Part shown: positions 11,660-21,575 of the stretch, one piece after another
Position numbering within the stretch: the stretch's first letter is position 1
How the letters are laid out: each line of letters starts with the position of its first letter
Assembly (NCBI GenBank): GCA_019454045.1
Contig: SKCR01025350.1
Span: 186,001-250,000 of the forward strand
Reading direction: 5' to 3'
DNA from: Zanthoxylum bungeanum
Taxonomy: Eukaryota; Streptophyta; Magnoliopsida; Sapindales; Rutaceae
Length of the DNA stretch: 64,000 nucleotides
Notes under the pieces: model-generated
Databases searched by the model: none
What the model saw: the letters and a program-made list of their open reading frames with translations, nothing else
Told to the model about the DNA's origin: nothing
Made by a program: the position numbers and the translations under genes

Positions 11660-11885
11660 ATCTATGTAACGAGTGTTGGGTCGGTGGCTCCCAAACCAGT
11701 TAGCTTTAGGGCACCAGGTGTTAAGACACCCCTACGGACTTAATTACTCATACTTCAGATATATATATTTTTACAGCATCTTTGATCATTGTAGCGAGCT
11801 TTGGGCCAGTGACTTCCAAACCAGTTGGCTTTAGGGCACTAAGTGTTAAAACACCCTTACAGACTTAGTAACTTGGATCTCAGAC
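11660..11885. repeat. Tandem duplication, ~126-bp unit, two copies
   Basis: Two diverged copies share GAG(T/C)(G/T)TTGGG, CCAAACCAGTT(A/G)GCTTTAGGGCAC and GTGTTAA(G/A)ACACCC. Non-coding, between the polypurine tract and the gag-like ORF. Confidence 0.75.
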
Positions 11886-13610
11886 GTTTTTTTTTACTCC
11901 ATCACTTTTTGAGATGTTTCCTCCAATTAAACTAGAGCACTGAATATTACAAACTTTTCAATTTTAACTCATGTCTGTATGTTACTATGCATGTTGATAA
12001 TACCCGCTAACTGAGCATATGAAGATCCATTTTAGTCAGTATTATGGAGAATTTACAAATTAAATAATTTAAAATAAAATAAACAAAAATTAACTTGTTT
12101 CAAAAATGGTTTGAGATATGTCTCAGGAATGGAAATTCCTTACACAGCTATCTCTTACCAATTTCACATTTTTAGTCAAAATAAAAACGTAAAATATTTT
12201 TGTAATTTTTGAAAAATTTTTTTGTATTTTTCGAAAAAAAAATTGGACTATAAATAAAAACAACACAGAAACTAAAAACAAGATACTAATCAACTAATTC
12301 CCTCCCCCAAACCTAAATGAGACATTGTCTCCAATGTCTTAAATAGTAGAAGAATAGTTTAGAAGATAATATCTGGTTAGCTGAAATTTTACAGGAAAAT
12401 TACCGATTAAGATCTATGTCCAATTTATGCTTTTTACCACGATCACTATCTGGCCATTTTTCAGTAAAAATTTCGACAGAATCTCCTCTTAAAACTCAAG
12501 ATTTTCCAAATTCACACCCAATTCTACGAAATTCAATCAATTTTTGTTTATCTTTTACACACTTCCAAATATCCAAATATCCAATTTCACCACACAAATC
12601 AATCACAAACTTTCACAAATTTTCGGCTATCCCTCTTCACTGCCAAAATTTCAAATCCAGTTTCAACAAATTTCACCACACAAAATACCACAAAACCCCA
12701 CAATTTTCGGTTATCCTCCTTGTAAATTCAGAAATTCAAGAGATAATGAAGATTTCAAGAACGATTTTACAAGACCGAAAATGGTGATCTTGTTGCTGGA
12801 AGAACTGGATCTGACGATGGAGGGTCTCGGCCGTGGGTGTCTTGGTCATGTGTGATGGTCTCGACCGTCAGAGATGGTCTCGGTGAAGGTCTTGGCCGTC
12901 GATGGGAGAAATCAGTGGGTCTCGGCTATGGGTGGATTGGTGAAAGCTCGTCGGTGGTTGGTTTTGGTTGTGGTAGTGGTTCATCCTTGGGTGGATGATT
13001 GGGTTATTTGAGAGATTTGATGAGTTTTAGAAGGTTTTGGTTGATTATTTGGTGATCGGATGATCGTACTTTAGTGGAATAATGAGAGAAAATGGCGAAA
13101 TGGTGAAGAAGAGTGAGATATGTGCGTGGTGGATTCTGGTTTTTGACGTGTTACCGAACGCACGTCGCGACGCCAAATTTTGTCTTGCGTCGCGAAGCTT
13201 GAGTTTTTAGGGTTAGGGTTTTGTGTTTGAGGCTTTGGTGTCGCGACGCGCAGGGTTTTCACGTCGCGACGCATGATTTTTTTTTTGGCAAAATCAAGTC
13301 TTTCAACAAATAAATCCACTGAGATGCGTCTCAAGAGCTGACTCCTTACTCGGCCGTCTTTATTGGATTAACTTTATATCCTTGCGATTTTGTCAAATTG
13401 TTTTTTTTTTAAATCCCACTTACACTGGCTTGCTTTGTCCCGAAATATTCCGTCTTTATTTTTCCTGCAAAAATAACACAAAATTAAAAATAATTCTACA
13501 ACATGTATACACAAAAATATGAAAATATAAATTAAAACAAATTGCTTGGGTTGCCTCCCTACTAGCGCTAAATTTTTCGTCTTCAGCCAGACATGACTGA
13601 AATCTATCTG
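11886..13610. other. Non-coding 3' interior of the nested element
   Basis: AT-rich at first. It contains a degenerate ~95-bp duplication (about 12545-12720, with TTTCACCACACAAA and TTTTCGG(C/T)TATCC shared), then a block rich in GGTCTCGGCCGT variants at 12815-12950. Around 13150-13275 there are four copies of the CGTCGCGACGC palindrome or variants. No ORF with codon-like character is seen; the open frames at 12416-12855 look fortuitous. Confidence 0.6.
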
Positions 13611-14858
13611 TCAATGAGGTTTCAGCGTCGTTTTGGACGTTCGATTAAATACATTTCCATGTGCGTTGCTTTTGAATGGTATCTTCCAACGGTAAAGTGG
13701 CAAAAAGAATTTTGTCTCATTCAGTGCTTGTGCCACCTTTTTAACTTTTGTTGCTCCAGTGGTTCCTGAAAAGAAAGAAAGAAAATCAGGAGGTCTCGTT
13801 TGGTGCTTGACTTTGAATGGAAGTTCCATTCTGTCAAGCTTTTGGGTGATGTCTTTGATCTGTACTCCCCAAAACATTGATGTTTCGCCTGAATGCATTG
13901 GATTCTCAATAAGGTCTGACATTTGCTCCTCCATTTGGTCTGCTTCTTGCTCCACCTTTTCTTCCCAGATATTTTTTAGGATTTCCGCATTCAATTCTCC
14001 ATCTGTCATCTGTGAAATGCATGCTCCAGAAGTATCAACGTGAGGATGTAAAGATGTGTCTGACATTAGGTCTTCATCCTCTGAGGCTGATGTGATTGGC
14101 TCATATAGATATTCTTCAAACATTTGTGCAAAGCATTCTCCAAGATCTTCATTTTGAGGCTGAAAAGTTTCATCCTCCTTTGTTGGTGCAATTGGTATAA
14201 ATAGCTCAGCTTTTTCATCCTCGTCAGAGTCAGAATAATAAAAATCAAACAGAGATTTTGTTGGTTCGGGCTCCTGAACTAATACCTCTGATTCTTGATA
14301 CTGTTCAGCTTCGTCCTCTATTGTGATGTCATGATGAATCTCAGGATATTCGAAGACTTCTTCGGTATTATTTGAATTTACCTTGTGAGATATGTGATTC
14401 AGGTTATCTGTTAATTGTCTAACTTGATCTGTCATCCTCTATATAGACACCGCTTGACTCTGAATTTGTGCATCAAATTGAGCTTCTCGTTCCTCAAACC
14501 AATCTTTGAGCATGTGAATCAACTGATCTTCCTCTGATTGTTCTGGTTCTTGATGAAAATCGTAGATGGATGGTGGATAAGATGGAAAGTATGATGGTTC
14601 TTCGTACCTTGAATGATTCCAATAATTCTGCCACTCTGAAAGGTATATACATTGATTGCTCAGGTGGTTACCATCACATATCATACATCTCCCCATTTCG
14701 TTCTGATGAGCAAATGTAGAATTGATTGGTTCTGACATCCAGTGATAATTGTTGGGCTAGACAACATGCCTCAGAAAACCGGACTGTTGCTCCCTGAATT
14801 GGGGTGTATCTTCTTCTAGTAAAGCTCGAAATCTTTCAATCTCCCAATAATGTTCCAT
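13611..14858 (-). pseudogene. gag-like ORF with zinc-knuckle-like motif
   Basis: Begins with ATG at 14858-14856, about 110 bases inside the PBS. It runs on one frame to 13611 with two in-frame stops, TAG at 14757-14759 and TAG at 14439-14441. The N-terminal part (MEHYWEIERFRALLEED) is hydrophilic. After the first stop comes CMICDGNHLSNQC, a CX2CX3HX4C variant of the gag zinc knuckle. The rest is strongly acidic (Glu/Asp-rich). Position just after the PBS and the knuckle suggest a gag-derived nucleic-acid-binding protein of a non-autonomous element. No capsid domain is recognised. About 415 codons in total. Function is inferred only. Confidence 0.6.
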
Positions 14859-14970
14859 TTTTCAATCACCTGAAAACAAAAGAAAGAAATAAAAATTACA
14901 GATAAAAATAAAAAAAATTAGATACAAGTAAATTAGATAGCTTCAAAATTAATAACTTAAGAAAAATAAG

Positions 14971-14988
14971 TCCCCGGCAACGGCGCCA
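14971..14988 (-). other. Primer-binding site
   Basis: The minus strand reads TGGCGCCGTTGCCGGGGA, the PBS known from Athila- and Tat-type gypsy elements (tRNA-Asp-type). It directly abuts the 5' LTR. Confidence 0.85.
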
Positions 14989-15832
14989 AACACACACGTA
15001 TAACGCAAGCACACGTATAGTTCAAGTAGTATAAAAATATCGATCCCACGAGGACTTAATTCCTACTATTGTTACTAATTATTGAATCTATTTATTTACA
15101 AGTATTTAATTAAGGGGAGAAGAGAATGATTGCTTTTGGTTGGTTGAATGTGGTTTTGCTAAATAAAATAAAAACAAACTCAAAAGAAAACATTAAAGAA
15201 AATAAAAGAAAAGACTCAAGGATCTAGGGTCGTGACTCCACACAATATTGTTCTAAAGATGAATTGATTCTCTTATATATGTGTAATAAGTCAGTTTGCT
15301 AACCTGGAACACGAAAATATGCAAAAGCCTCTGTCGATGGTCAGACGCAAATACCTAGTATAACCAAATTGAACCATATGTATATGTCAACCAAATTACC
15401 TGGATTCATTAAGATCAAGTTCCAATTGTGGCTACCCCCGCCCGACAGGTATATGTCTATCCTGTAAGAAAATCTATTAAAGGGTTATATATCCTCAAGG
15501 AAGATCGTGGGCTATTGAATCTAAGGCTGAAACCTAAAATCTCTATGTCTAGTTCATTTTAAGTTTACCACATCAATCTTATTGTTGATCAGACAACAAG
15601 AAGCATTAAGCTTAAGACTCAATAAACAAACTAAAGAATTACCCAATAAATAATTAAATCAATTATTAAGCCTAGTAATATTGAGTTTCATCACTTCCAT
15701 AGAATAAAAATAAAATGCTGGGGGTTAGAGGATCCACATTTAATATTTCTTATCTAGGAATCTCACTTATTATAAAATATAAATTATTTTCTGTTCTGCT
15801 TTCTCAGGAATTAATAATGTTAAACATTTAAA

Positions 15833-15965
15833 ACCAGCCATATAGGCGGTAATCCATTTAGTCCAATTACACCAGCCATATAGGCGGTAATTATCTATCA
15901 CTTAAAGACCAGCAATATAGGCGGTAACGTAATTTATATTTAGACCGACCATATAGACGGTAATA
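15833..15965 (-). repeat. Four CCATATAGGCGGTAA direct repeats
   Basis: Same four-copy array as at 10081-10215; one copy reads CAGCAATATAGGCGGTAA. Confidence 0.8.
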
Positions 15966-16230
15966 AAGTCTGACATTAATTAATCCGGTTAAATTATAAT
16001 TTATAAATTATAATTAAGTGAGATTTACCTAGATAATTATATTAAAGGTTTCACCTTTTACCCCAGCGGAAATTTAACTACTAAACATAAATTAAATAAA
16101 TAAAATACTGTAATAAAAACTAAAAATAAAAATACATAATTTTAATATTACAATAATTTACAAAACTAGATGCTTCTTATGAAATCAGGGAAAAAATCAC
16201 AAGGAAAGCACACCAAATGAGGTGCTGAAA

Positions 16231-16245
16231 GCCTCAATTTATAGG
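16231..16245 (-). promoter_or_regulatory. LTR TATA box
   Basis: Minus strand CCTATAAATTGAGGC, about 575 bases inside the 5' LTR, with the G-box cluster upstream of it. The solo LTR of the related family has TATAAATACC at the corresponding place. Confidence 0.6.
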
Positions 16246-16319
16246 CAAATTTACGGGCCAGCGTCGCGACGCCGAGACGCGTTTTCGGTCTACGCGGTTT
16301 GACCACGCGCATTTCGTCG

Positions 16320-16565
16320 GTGCAATCTGGTGATGACACGTGTCACATGGTAAGACGGTGCAATGGGAAGCTGACACGTGGCAAAAGGTGATTCGCGGAT
16401 AATTCGGTCCAATCAAAAGATGACACGTGTCACGCAGAGTGTCGGCACCATAGGTTTGTGACACGTGTCCCGGCGCATGTTAGCAGATCCTCTATGATGA
16501 TGACCGTTGGCACAACACACGTTAGCAAGTCAATTTTCTCAGATTTTGACACGTGGACCCGGCGT
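16320..16565 (-). promoter_or_regulatory. G-box/ABRE-like cluster in U3
   Basis: Five intact CACGTG cores: three in GACACGTGTC (near 16335, 16423 and 16460) and two in GACACGTGG (near 16373 and 16547). A sixth site reads GACCGTTGG. ACGTG-containing G-boxes are known binding sites of plant bZIP and bHLH factors. They sit upstream of the minus-strand TATA box, as enhancers would. Confidence 0.6.
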
Positions 16566-16819
16566 ACGTTAGCAGGCTTGCGGTGCACGTTAGACGTCGC
16601 AACGCAGGAAGCTTGTGCGTCGCGACGTGGCCAAATTACAAAAATACCTTTTTTCATCATTTTTCACCGTTTTGGCCCCAAATTACTTCTAATGCTTCCC
16701 AAACTTTATTTATCTGCAAAATAACAATAAAACACATCAAAACATTCACAAAACCCGAGAAACTATACAAAATACTAAGTCAAATGAGTGAGAAATAGTG
16801 ATATAAATACCACTCATCA

Positions 16820-16824
16820 ACATG
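16820..16824. other. Target-site duplication, right copy (ACATG)
   Basis: Repeats 9220-9224 exactly. Confidence 0.85.
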
Positions 16825-17097
16825 GGGCCTATCCATGCTGCCATTCAGTTCTGTAAAGGGGAGCTCTCAAAAGAGGAGTTCCAAGAATGGCTCCCCCATT
16901 CAAGAGAAGTCCAGGATCCTGAGCCCATTTCAGCCATACCGATGTCCCCGGTCCCTGAAGAGAATCAGCCAGAGGCTCTTGCCCCTGAAATGCCTGAAGC
17001 TGAAGCTGCCGAACCCCCTTCTGCCGAACTTATGCCTGAAGTCAAATCACCCAGCCCTATCCAAGAAGAAAAAATTGTCCATGTGGGGGCTGATTAA
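16825..17097 (+). pseudogene. aORF exon 4, C-terminal part
   Basis: Continues the frame broken at 9224 and ends with TAA at 17095-17097. It reads IHAAIQFCKGELSKEEFQEW followed by a Pro-, Glu- and Ala-rich tail. Restoring the reading across the 7.6-kb insertion is direct evidence that the two parts were one exon. The tail looks disordered; no domain is recognised. Confidence 0.65.
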
Positions 17098-17284
17098 TGA
17101 GGGTAACCCAAAGGGGGCCCTTATGTAAATTCAAACAATATACTATTTTTTGTAATAACAATCATAACTTTTCTTCGCAATGTATTTGGCATGTTTCAGT
17201 TAATGTTTTCTATACTAAGCTTATTCACTACCTGCAACTTGCTTGACTCGCCCTTCTGAATCTAAATGTGGTGAGAAGCCTCGA

Positions 17285-17625
17285 CTCTAACCAATTTGGA
17301 TCCGACAATGGGGGAACGTTCTGTCCCCAAGCGGGTGACAAAGGCTTGGCGGAAGATAGCCTGACCCCGAGCTGAATGTAACACTTGGCTCTAGGGGAAT
17401 GTTACGTCCCCAAACCAAAGAGGATTTGTTCATGGGGGAATGCTCGTCCTCATACCGATAATACTTACTCGGTAGGACGTAACCCGACCCCGAGCTTAAA
17501 ATAACACTTGGCTCTAGGGGAATGTTACGTCCCCAGACCAAAGAGGATTTGTTCATGTGGGAATGCTCATCCCTATGCCGATCATACTTACTCAGCGGGA
17601 CGTAACTCGTCCCCGAGCTGAGAAG
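17285..17625. repeat. ~120-bp tandem repeat, 2-3 copies
   Basis: Units share CCCCGAGCT, TAACACTTGGCTCTAGGGG, AATGTTACGTCCCC and AAGAGGATTTGTTCATG. The period is about 120 bp, with a partial first unit. The minus-strand frame at 17287-17556 is the repeat translated. Confidence 0.85.
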
Positions 17626-17639
17626 AATGAGGCATCAGC

Positions 17640-18095
17640 GGAACGAATCCAGCCCCGAGCAGGTGGAACAATGCATTGGTGGAACGAATCCAGCCACGAG
17701 CAGGTGGAACGATGCATCAGGGGAATGAATCCAGCCCCAAACAGGTGGAACAATGTATCAGCGGAATGAATCCAACCCCGAGCTGGTGGAACAATACATC
17801 TGCGGAACGAATCCAACCCCGAGCAGGTGGAATAATGCATCGGAGGAACGAATCCGGCTCCGGGCAGGTGGAATAATGTATCAACGGAATGAATCCCGCC
17901 CCGAGCAGGTGGAACAATGCATCGGTGGAATGAATCCTGCCCCGAGCAGGTGGAACAATACATCAGTGGAATGAATCCAGCCTCGAGCAGGTGGAAAAAT
18001 ACAGACTCGGTGGAACTAATCCAGCCCCAAGCTGGTGGAACAATACAAACTCGGCGGAATGAATCCAGCCCCGAGCTGGTGGAACATCTGAGACT
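17640..18095. repeat. 41-bp minisatellite, about 11 copies
   Basis: Units of about 41 bp with consensus GGAACGAATCCAGCCCCGAG followed by CAGGTGGAACAATGCATCAG. The last units are slightly longer (TACAGACTCGG). The 197-residue minus-strand frame and several plus-strand frames over this array exist because 41-bp units with few stops stay open; they are not genes. Confidence 0.9.
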
Positions 18096-18379
18096 TACAC
18101 GAGGGAAGATTTTGAACCTCTGAAGCTCTGCTAACCCTGGCGCTGGCGTCCCCTTGCCAGACCAGCGAAAAAAAAATCGGAACAAAATAAAGTTAACAAA
18201 AATAGAGGTGACTTAGCACATACCTCAAGCAAATTCAAGAGTAAAACAATAACTCGGGGGCTCCGAGGCAGCGTCCTGCCCAAGGCCTCCCAAAACACAA
18301 TTCTAAACCTTACAATTCAGTGTCCCGGTTAACCAGGCTACTGATACATTGATCCGGGGCGGTCAGGAAAATCCCCACG

Positions 18380-18945
18380 GGGGACATGGACACCCCGTGT
18401 GTGCCTTCCCTGGGTGGTACGCAATGGGAATCCCTAGCCAACTCGCAGGGGAAGAGACCTCCATGGGTCTGGTTTACCCGAGACTCCTATAATCAAGGGG
18501 ACCATTCGGCCAAACCCTAACCAGGTGGTCTGATGGTTCTCAACGAGACTCACCAACCGACTCGCAAGGGAAAAAACCTCATTGGGTCCGGTTTACCCGA
18601 GAGCATGATGGTCATGGAGGCAATTAAGCCATCCTCATGTCATACTCTCCGAAAGTCTTCAACGGGATTCACCAGCCGACCTGCAGGGGAAAAAACGTCC
18701 CTAGGTCCAGTTTACCCGAGCTACTCCTCAAAAATGTGAGCCACTGGGTAGTAACGCTCTGGCCTTGGGGGTTTGACAATGACACCTGATATTGGTGTGC
18801 CATGGGGGGTTCACGCGTTTCCAGCATGCTCTCCATCCCTTAATGCGTTCTGGATCCTCAAAAGCAGACGGAGTCGGGTTAGAACACTTCCATCCGGGGG
18901 TTTAATAATGACACCCGGGATTGGCGTGCCACAGGCTTGGTGCCA
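18380..18945. repeat. Degenerate ~130-bp repeats
   Basis: Three copies share CACCAACCGACTCGCA(A/G)GGG, AAAAACCTC, GGGTC(C/T)GGTTTACCCGAG (about 18430-18720). Two further blocks share TTTGACAATGACACC and TTGGTGTGCCA (18770 and 18900). Confidence 0.7.
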
Positions 18946-19812
18946 TTCCTGACTACTGAGCACCCATTCACATCAAACACATCCCAAGAATATTGAATAT
19001 AACTTTTGCATTTGATTAATAAATAAGTACGATAGACAAGTTTCTTAAACAGAAAGAGAGTTTTATTCATATTCAAGGAAATGTTGCCCTTCTTACAACT
19101 CTTTGCGGGTCATTTTAAGATAGGCTTTTACAATACTTTCTTCTGGTTCTTATTTTACAGTCCGACCATATCTTCTAATCTGAGCTTGACTCCGAGAACC
19201 CCTGATGCATATGCCGTAGTTGTAAACTTCACACTCAAGTTGGTTCCCGAGCCAGGGCTTCTTGAGATCCATCTAGACTGAACGCGATCCCGAAATCTCC
19301 AGACCTTGTTGACAGGGACCCCCCGTGCCGAGCACTCCATAAGCATTCCTTCAACTATGCAATTTCCTGGGACTTTGCATATCCCGGTCAAATATGGAAG
19401 CCTAGCCGAGGTCCCCTGCCCTTGGCTGCCTAGTTCCCCGACTGATCCTTCAGAACTGGCAGCCTGTGGAACTGAGGACTGGCAGGCTGAGCAAGCGTAA
19501 CACCTTCTCTCGGAGGAACTTGTTCAGCTACTGCCAACAAACGTCACCCATCCGCAACGTTATATTATATTCCATAACTCAATGCTAATGGGTGGCCGTT
19601 TGCTAACCATTTTACATTCCATTTCACAACTCAAAAAAATAAAAGCTTTTGTTGCCGACATCCATCTTTTATGCGAACCCTTCTTTCTTCCTGTTCTGAC
19701 CAGATTCTTCCTATTCTTTTCCCCTTTCATCCATTCTGCTCTCGAACTCTCCAACAACCCATGGTTTCCACCTTCCACCATCGTCTCACCACACAAGTTT
19801 CTTTTTTCTCAT
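18946..19812. other. Leader of the Tat-like element, non-coding
   Basis: Lies between the PBS and the repeat blocks where gag would be expected on the minus strand. No capsid-like frame, zinc knuckle or protease motif is found on either strand. Confidence 0.6.
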
Positions 19813-19830
19813 TCCCCACAGACGGCGCCA
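19813..19830 (-). other. Primer-binding site
   Basis: Minus strand TGGCGCCGTCTGTGGGGA, two bases from the 5' LTR. This TGGCGCCGTCTGTGGG form is common in plant Tat-type gypsy elements. Confidence 0.8.
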
Positions 19831-19832
19831 AC

Positions 19833-20772
19833 TGTTGACGGAAAATTTTCGTCGTAGGGGTAGTTTCGAGATAACACACCCGAAACAACCTTCCCTCAAC
19901 CTTGAATTTGTTTGGTTATGGGAGACCAAAAGAAAATTTAGTAAAAGGTGAGAAAACGCACAAGTTGACAAGAGAGTTTTAACGTGATTTGGCGGAGTGA
20001 ATCCTGCCTACGTCCACGGGTATAAAATGATTGGGGTTGTTTTATTGCCTGAACTAACTCGGCCGACCTGTTCTGAATGACGTTCGAATGAGGCCAAGCA
20101 GTTTAAAGAGTTTTACAAGTGGTATTATCTCTCTTTTTATTACAAGATTTGCTATCCCCCTAACAAATGAATCTAACTTCCCTTTATATACTCAGAAATT
20201 ACAACATTGTTCTTCCAGCTTTACGACGTTTCCCGTGATTCCTGACTGGCTGACGGGCTCTCTGCCCCAAGACCGTCATCGCTGAAAGTAAACCTGCCGT
20301 CTGATGACCTGTCACATCAAATTGTTTTCTCCTCTGCCAGACGCAACAATATTGGTGCCAGGCTGTAAAGTGCCCTCAAACAATGTCACATGCTAAAGGG
20401 AAAAGTCCACAATATCCTTGATCACACGTTGGATCTTCGAGAGATCGGCCAACTGATCTGCCAAACTACCTACACTGCTCTCGTCCTGACCCTGAATGTC
20501 TGACCCATCTATCGTGGTACCGAAAGTAAAGCAGAACTGAGCTGAGCTACCAGGCTACTGTGGTCGGTCTCTGCTCTGATGTGGTCGGTCTCTGAATCTG
20601 TACCACATTGTATCCTCTGGCCGGCCAGTTCTGAGAAGGAGGTGTTTGGACCCTCTGACTGTCTGAGAAATGCTTAACACATATGGACATATGATCCCCC
20701 AAGAAACTGGAAATTCCCTCTCTGCCCTTGTAGAACTGTTCAAAGTAATTGTCCTTAAAAACACCATCAACA
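19833..20772 (-). repeat. 5' LTR of the Tat-like element
   Basis: 940 bp, near-identical in layout to 5166-6107. TATATAAAGG on the minus strand lies at 20181-20190. Confidence 0.9.
20181..20190 (-). promoter_or_regulatory. LTR TATA box
   Basis: Minus strand TATATAAAGG, about 580 bases into the 5' LTR. The same sequence stands at 5516-5525 in the 3' LTR. Confidence 0.65.
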
Positions 20773-20777
20773 AATAT
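20773..20777. other. Target-site duplication, right copy (AATAT)
   Basis: Repeats 5161-5165. Confidence 0.9.
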
Positions 20778-21345
20778 AAAAGAGGGATTTTTTAGAGCAA
20801 GGTTTATATATAATTTCAGTTTCAGTGTTTTTCTATTTAAAATGCTAAATATAATTTTTGCTTTTATTTAAAAGATATCATTCTCAAATATTTTATTATT
20901 ATAAGAAAATTTTATTTAAAGTTTACTCAATCCGCTAAAAGAGCAGACCATACACTAATTATATAAAAGTTCATTGCTTTTCTTCTTAAAGTACCACCTA
21001 ATATTTTTCTTCTAAAATGCCATATATGATTTTTTTTTCTTTTATTTAACAGATACGGATCATATTCATAATTAGATTTATCATCAAATCTTTTATTATT
21101 ATAAGAAAATAACATTTAAATTTTATTCAACCGGCATAAAGAGCGTATCATACGCTTGTATATATAAAAGTTCGGTATTTTTCCCCTAAAACGCTATATA
21201 AATTTTTTCTCATTTCTTTATAAAGAACCCATATGATTTTCCTTTTATTTAAAAGATATAAATTTTATTCTTAATTAGATTTCTCCATACAACTTTATTA
21301 CTATAAGAGAAACTGTATTCAACCTGCCCAAATATCATATACCAC
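20778..21345. repeat. Diverged AT-rich tandem repeat, ~190-bp unit
   Basis: About three units, each with TTTTATTTAA(A/C)AGATA, TTTTATTATTATAAGA, TATTCAACC(G/T)GC and TATATAAAAGTTC in order. A partial unit abuts the Tat-like insertion, and the left flank (about 5125-5160) may hold the other half. Non-coding. Confidence 0.6.
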
Positions 21346-21575
21346 AGTAGTTATTTAAAGCCCGGAAATAGTCTTTTCGGTTTCTGTGGTTACGGTCGAA
21401 CCGTGTGGAAAAGCCCATCGTGGATTTTGTCTGATTTTTATGGTTTTTAAAATTTTTCTTTTCAACAAATTAAAAGATATATACATGTATATATACACAA
21501 GGAAGAATACAATATGTATACCTTCCAGAAGCTTTATCCGAATAGCGAGGTCTCTGGTTGCCTCCAGGTGTATCC
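21346..21575. other. Unassigned spacer
   Basis: No coding or repeat signal that I can name. It ends at the first base of the Copia-0 LTR. Confidence 0.4.

Larger units (their letters stand above)
9225..16819 (-). mobile_element. Nested non-autonomous gypsy-type element (Athila/Tat-type PBS)
   Basis: LTRs of about 1.83-1.87 kb flank a 3.9-kb interior. Minus orientation is shown three ways. The PBS TGGCGCCGTTGCCGGGGA lies next to the right LTR (14971-14988), a G-rich polypurine tract lies next to the left LTR, and TATA boxes read on the minus strand. The interior encodes only a broken gag-like ORF, with no pol. It lies inside exon 4 of the aORF of the Tat-like host element, so it is younger than that element. 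The solo LTR at 27558-29554 is a relative. Confidence 0.85.
14989..16819 (-). repeat. 5' LTR of the nested element
   Basis: About 1831 bp, matching 9225-11091. It ends CACTCATCA before the TSD. Its PBS-proximal end lacks the TGACCGGCGT start that the other LTR and the related solo LTR have; see findings. Confidence 0.8.
5166..20772 (-). mobile_element. Tat-like non-autonomous gypsy retrotransposon
   Basis: Two LTRs of 942 and 940 bp begin TGTTGACGG and end CCATCAACA and are flanked by AATAT. Orientation is minus. The PBS adjoins the right LTR, a purine-rich tract on the minus strand adjoins the left LTR, and the LTR TATA box reads on the minus strand. No gag, protease, RT or integrase is seen. 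The interior holds a plus-strand aORF, blocks of tandem repeats and a nested 7.6-kb element. Without that nested element it is about 8 kb. PBS type, LTR ends and an antisense aORF fit the Tat lineage (Retand/Grande-like). That assignment is inference, because no pol is available. Confidence 0.85.

Noticed and set aside
12416..12855. 123- and 103-residue ORFs in the nested element
   Set aside because: Two overlapping frames over an AT-rich duplicated block, antisense to the element, with no recognisable domain.
13759..14043. 94-residue plus-strand ORF
   Set aside because: Antisense shadow of the gag-like ORF at 13611-14858, which has the zinc-knuckle-like motif and the correct position after the PBS.
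17592..18185. 197-residue minus-strand ORF with repeated STCSGLDSFRR motifs, and overlapping plus-strand frames
   Set aside because: All are readings of the 41-bp minisatellite, open in several frames at once.
5166..20772. Plus-strand orientation of the Tat-like element, suggested by the direction of its ORF
   Set aside because: The sequence after the left LTR has no PBS. The PBS, LTR TATA boxes and purine tract all place the element on the minus strand.
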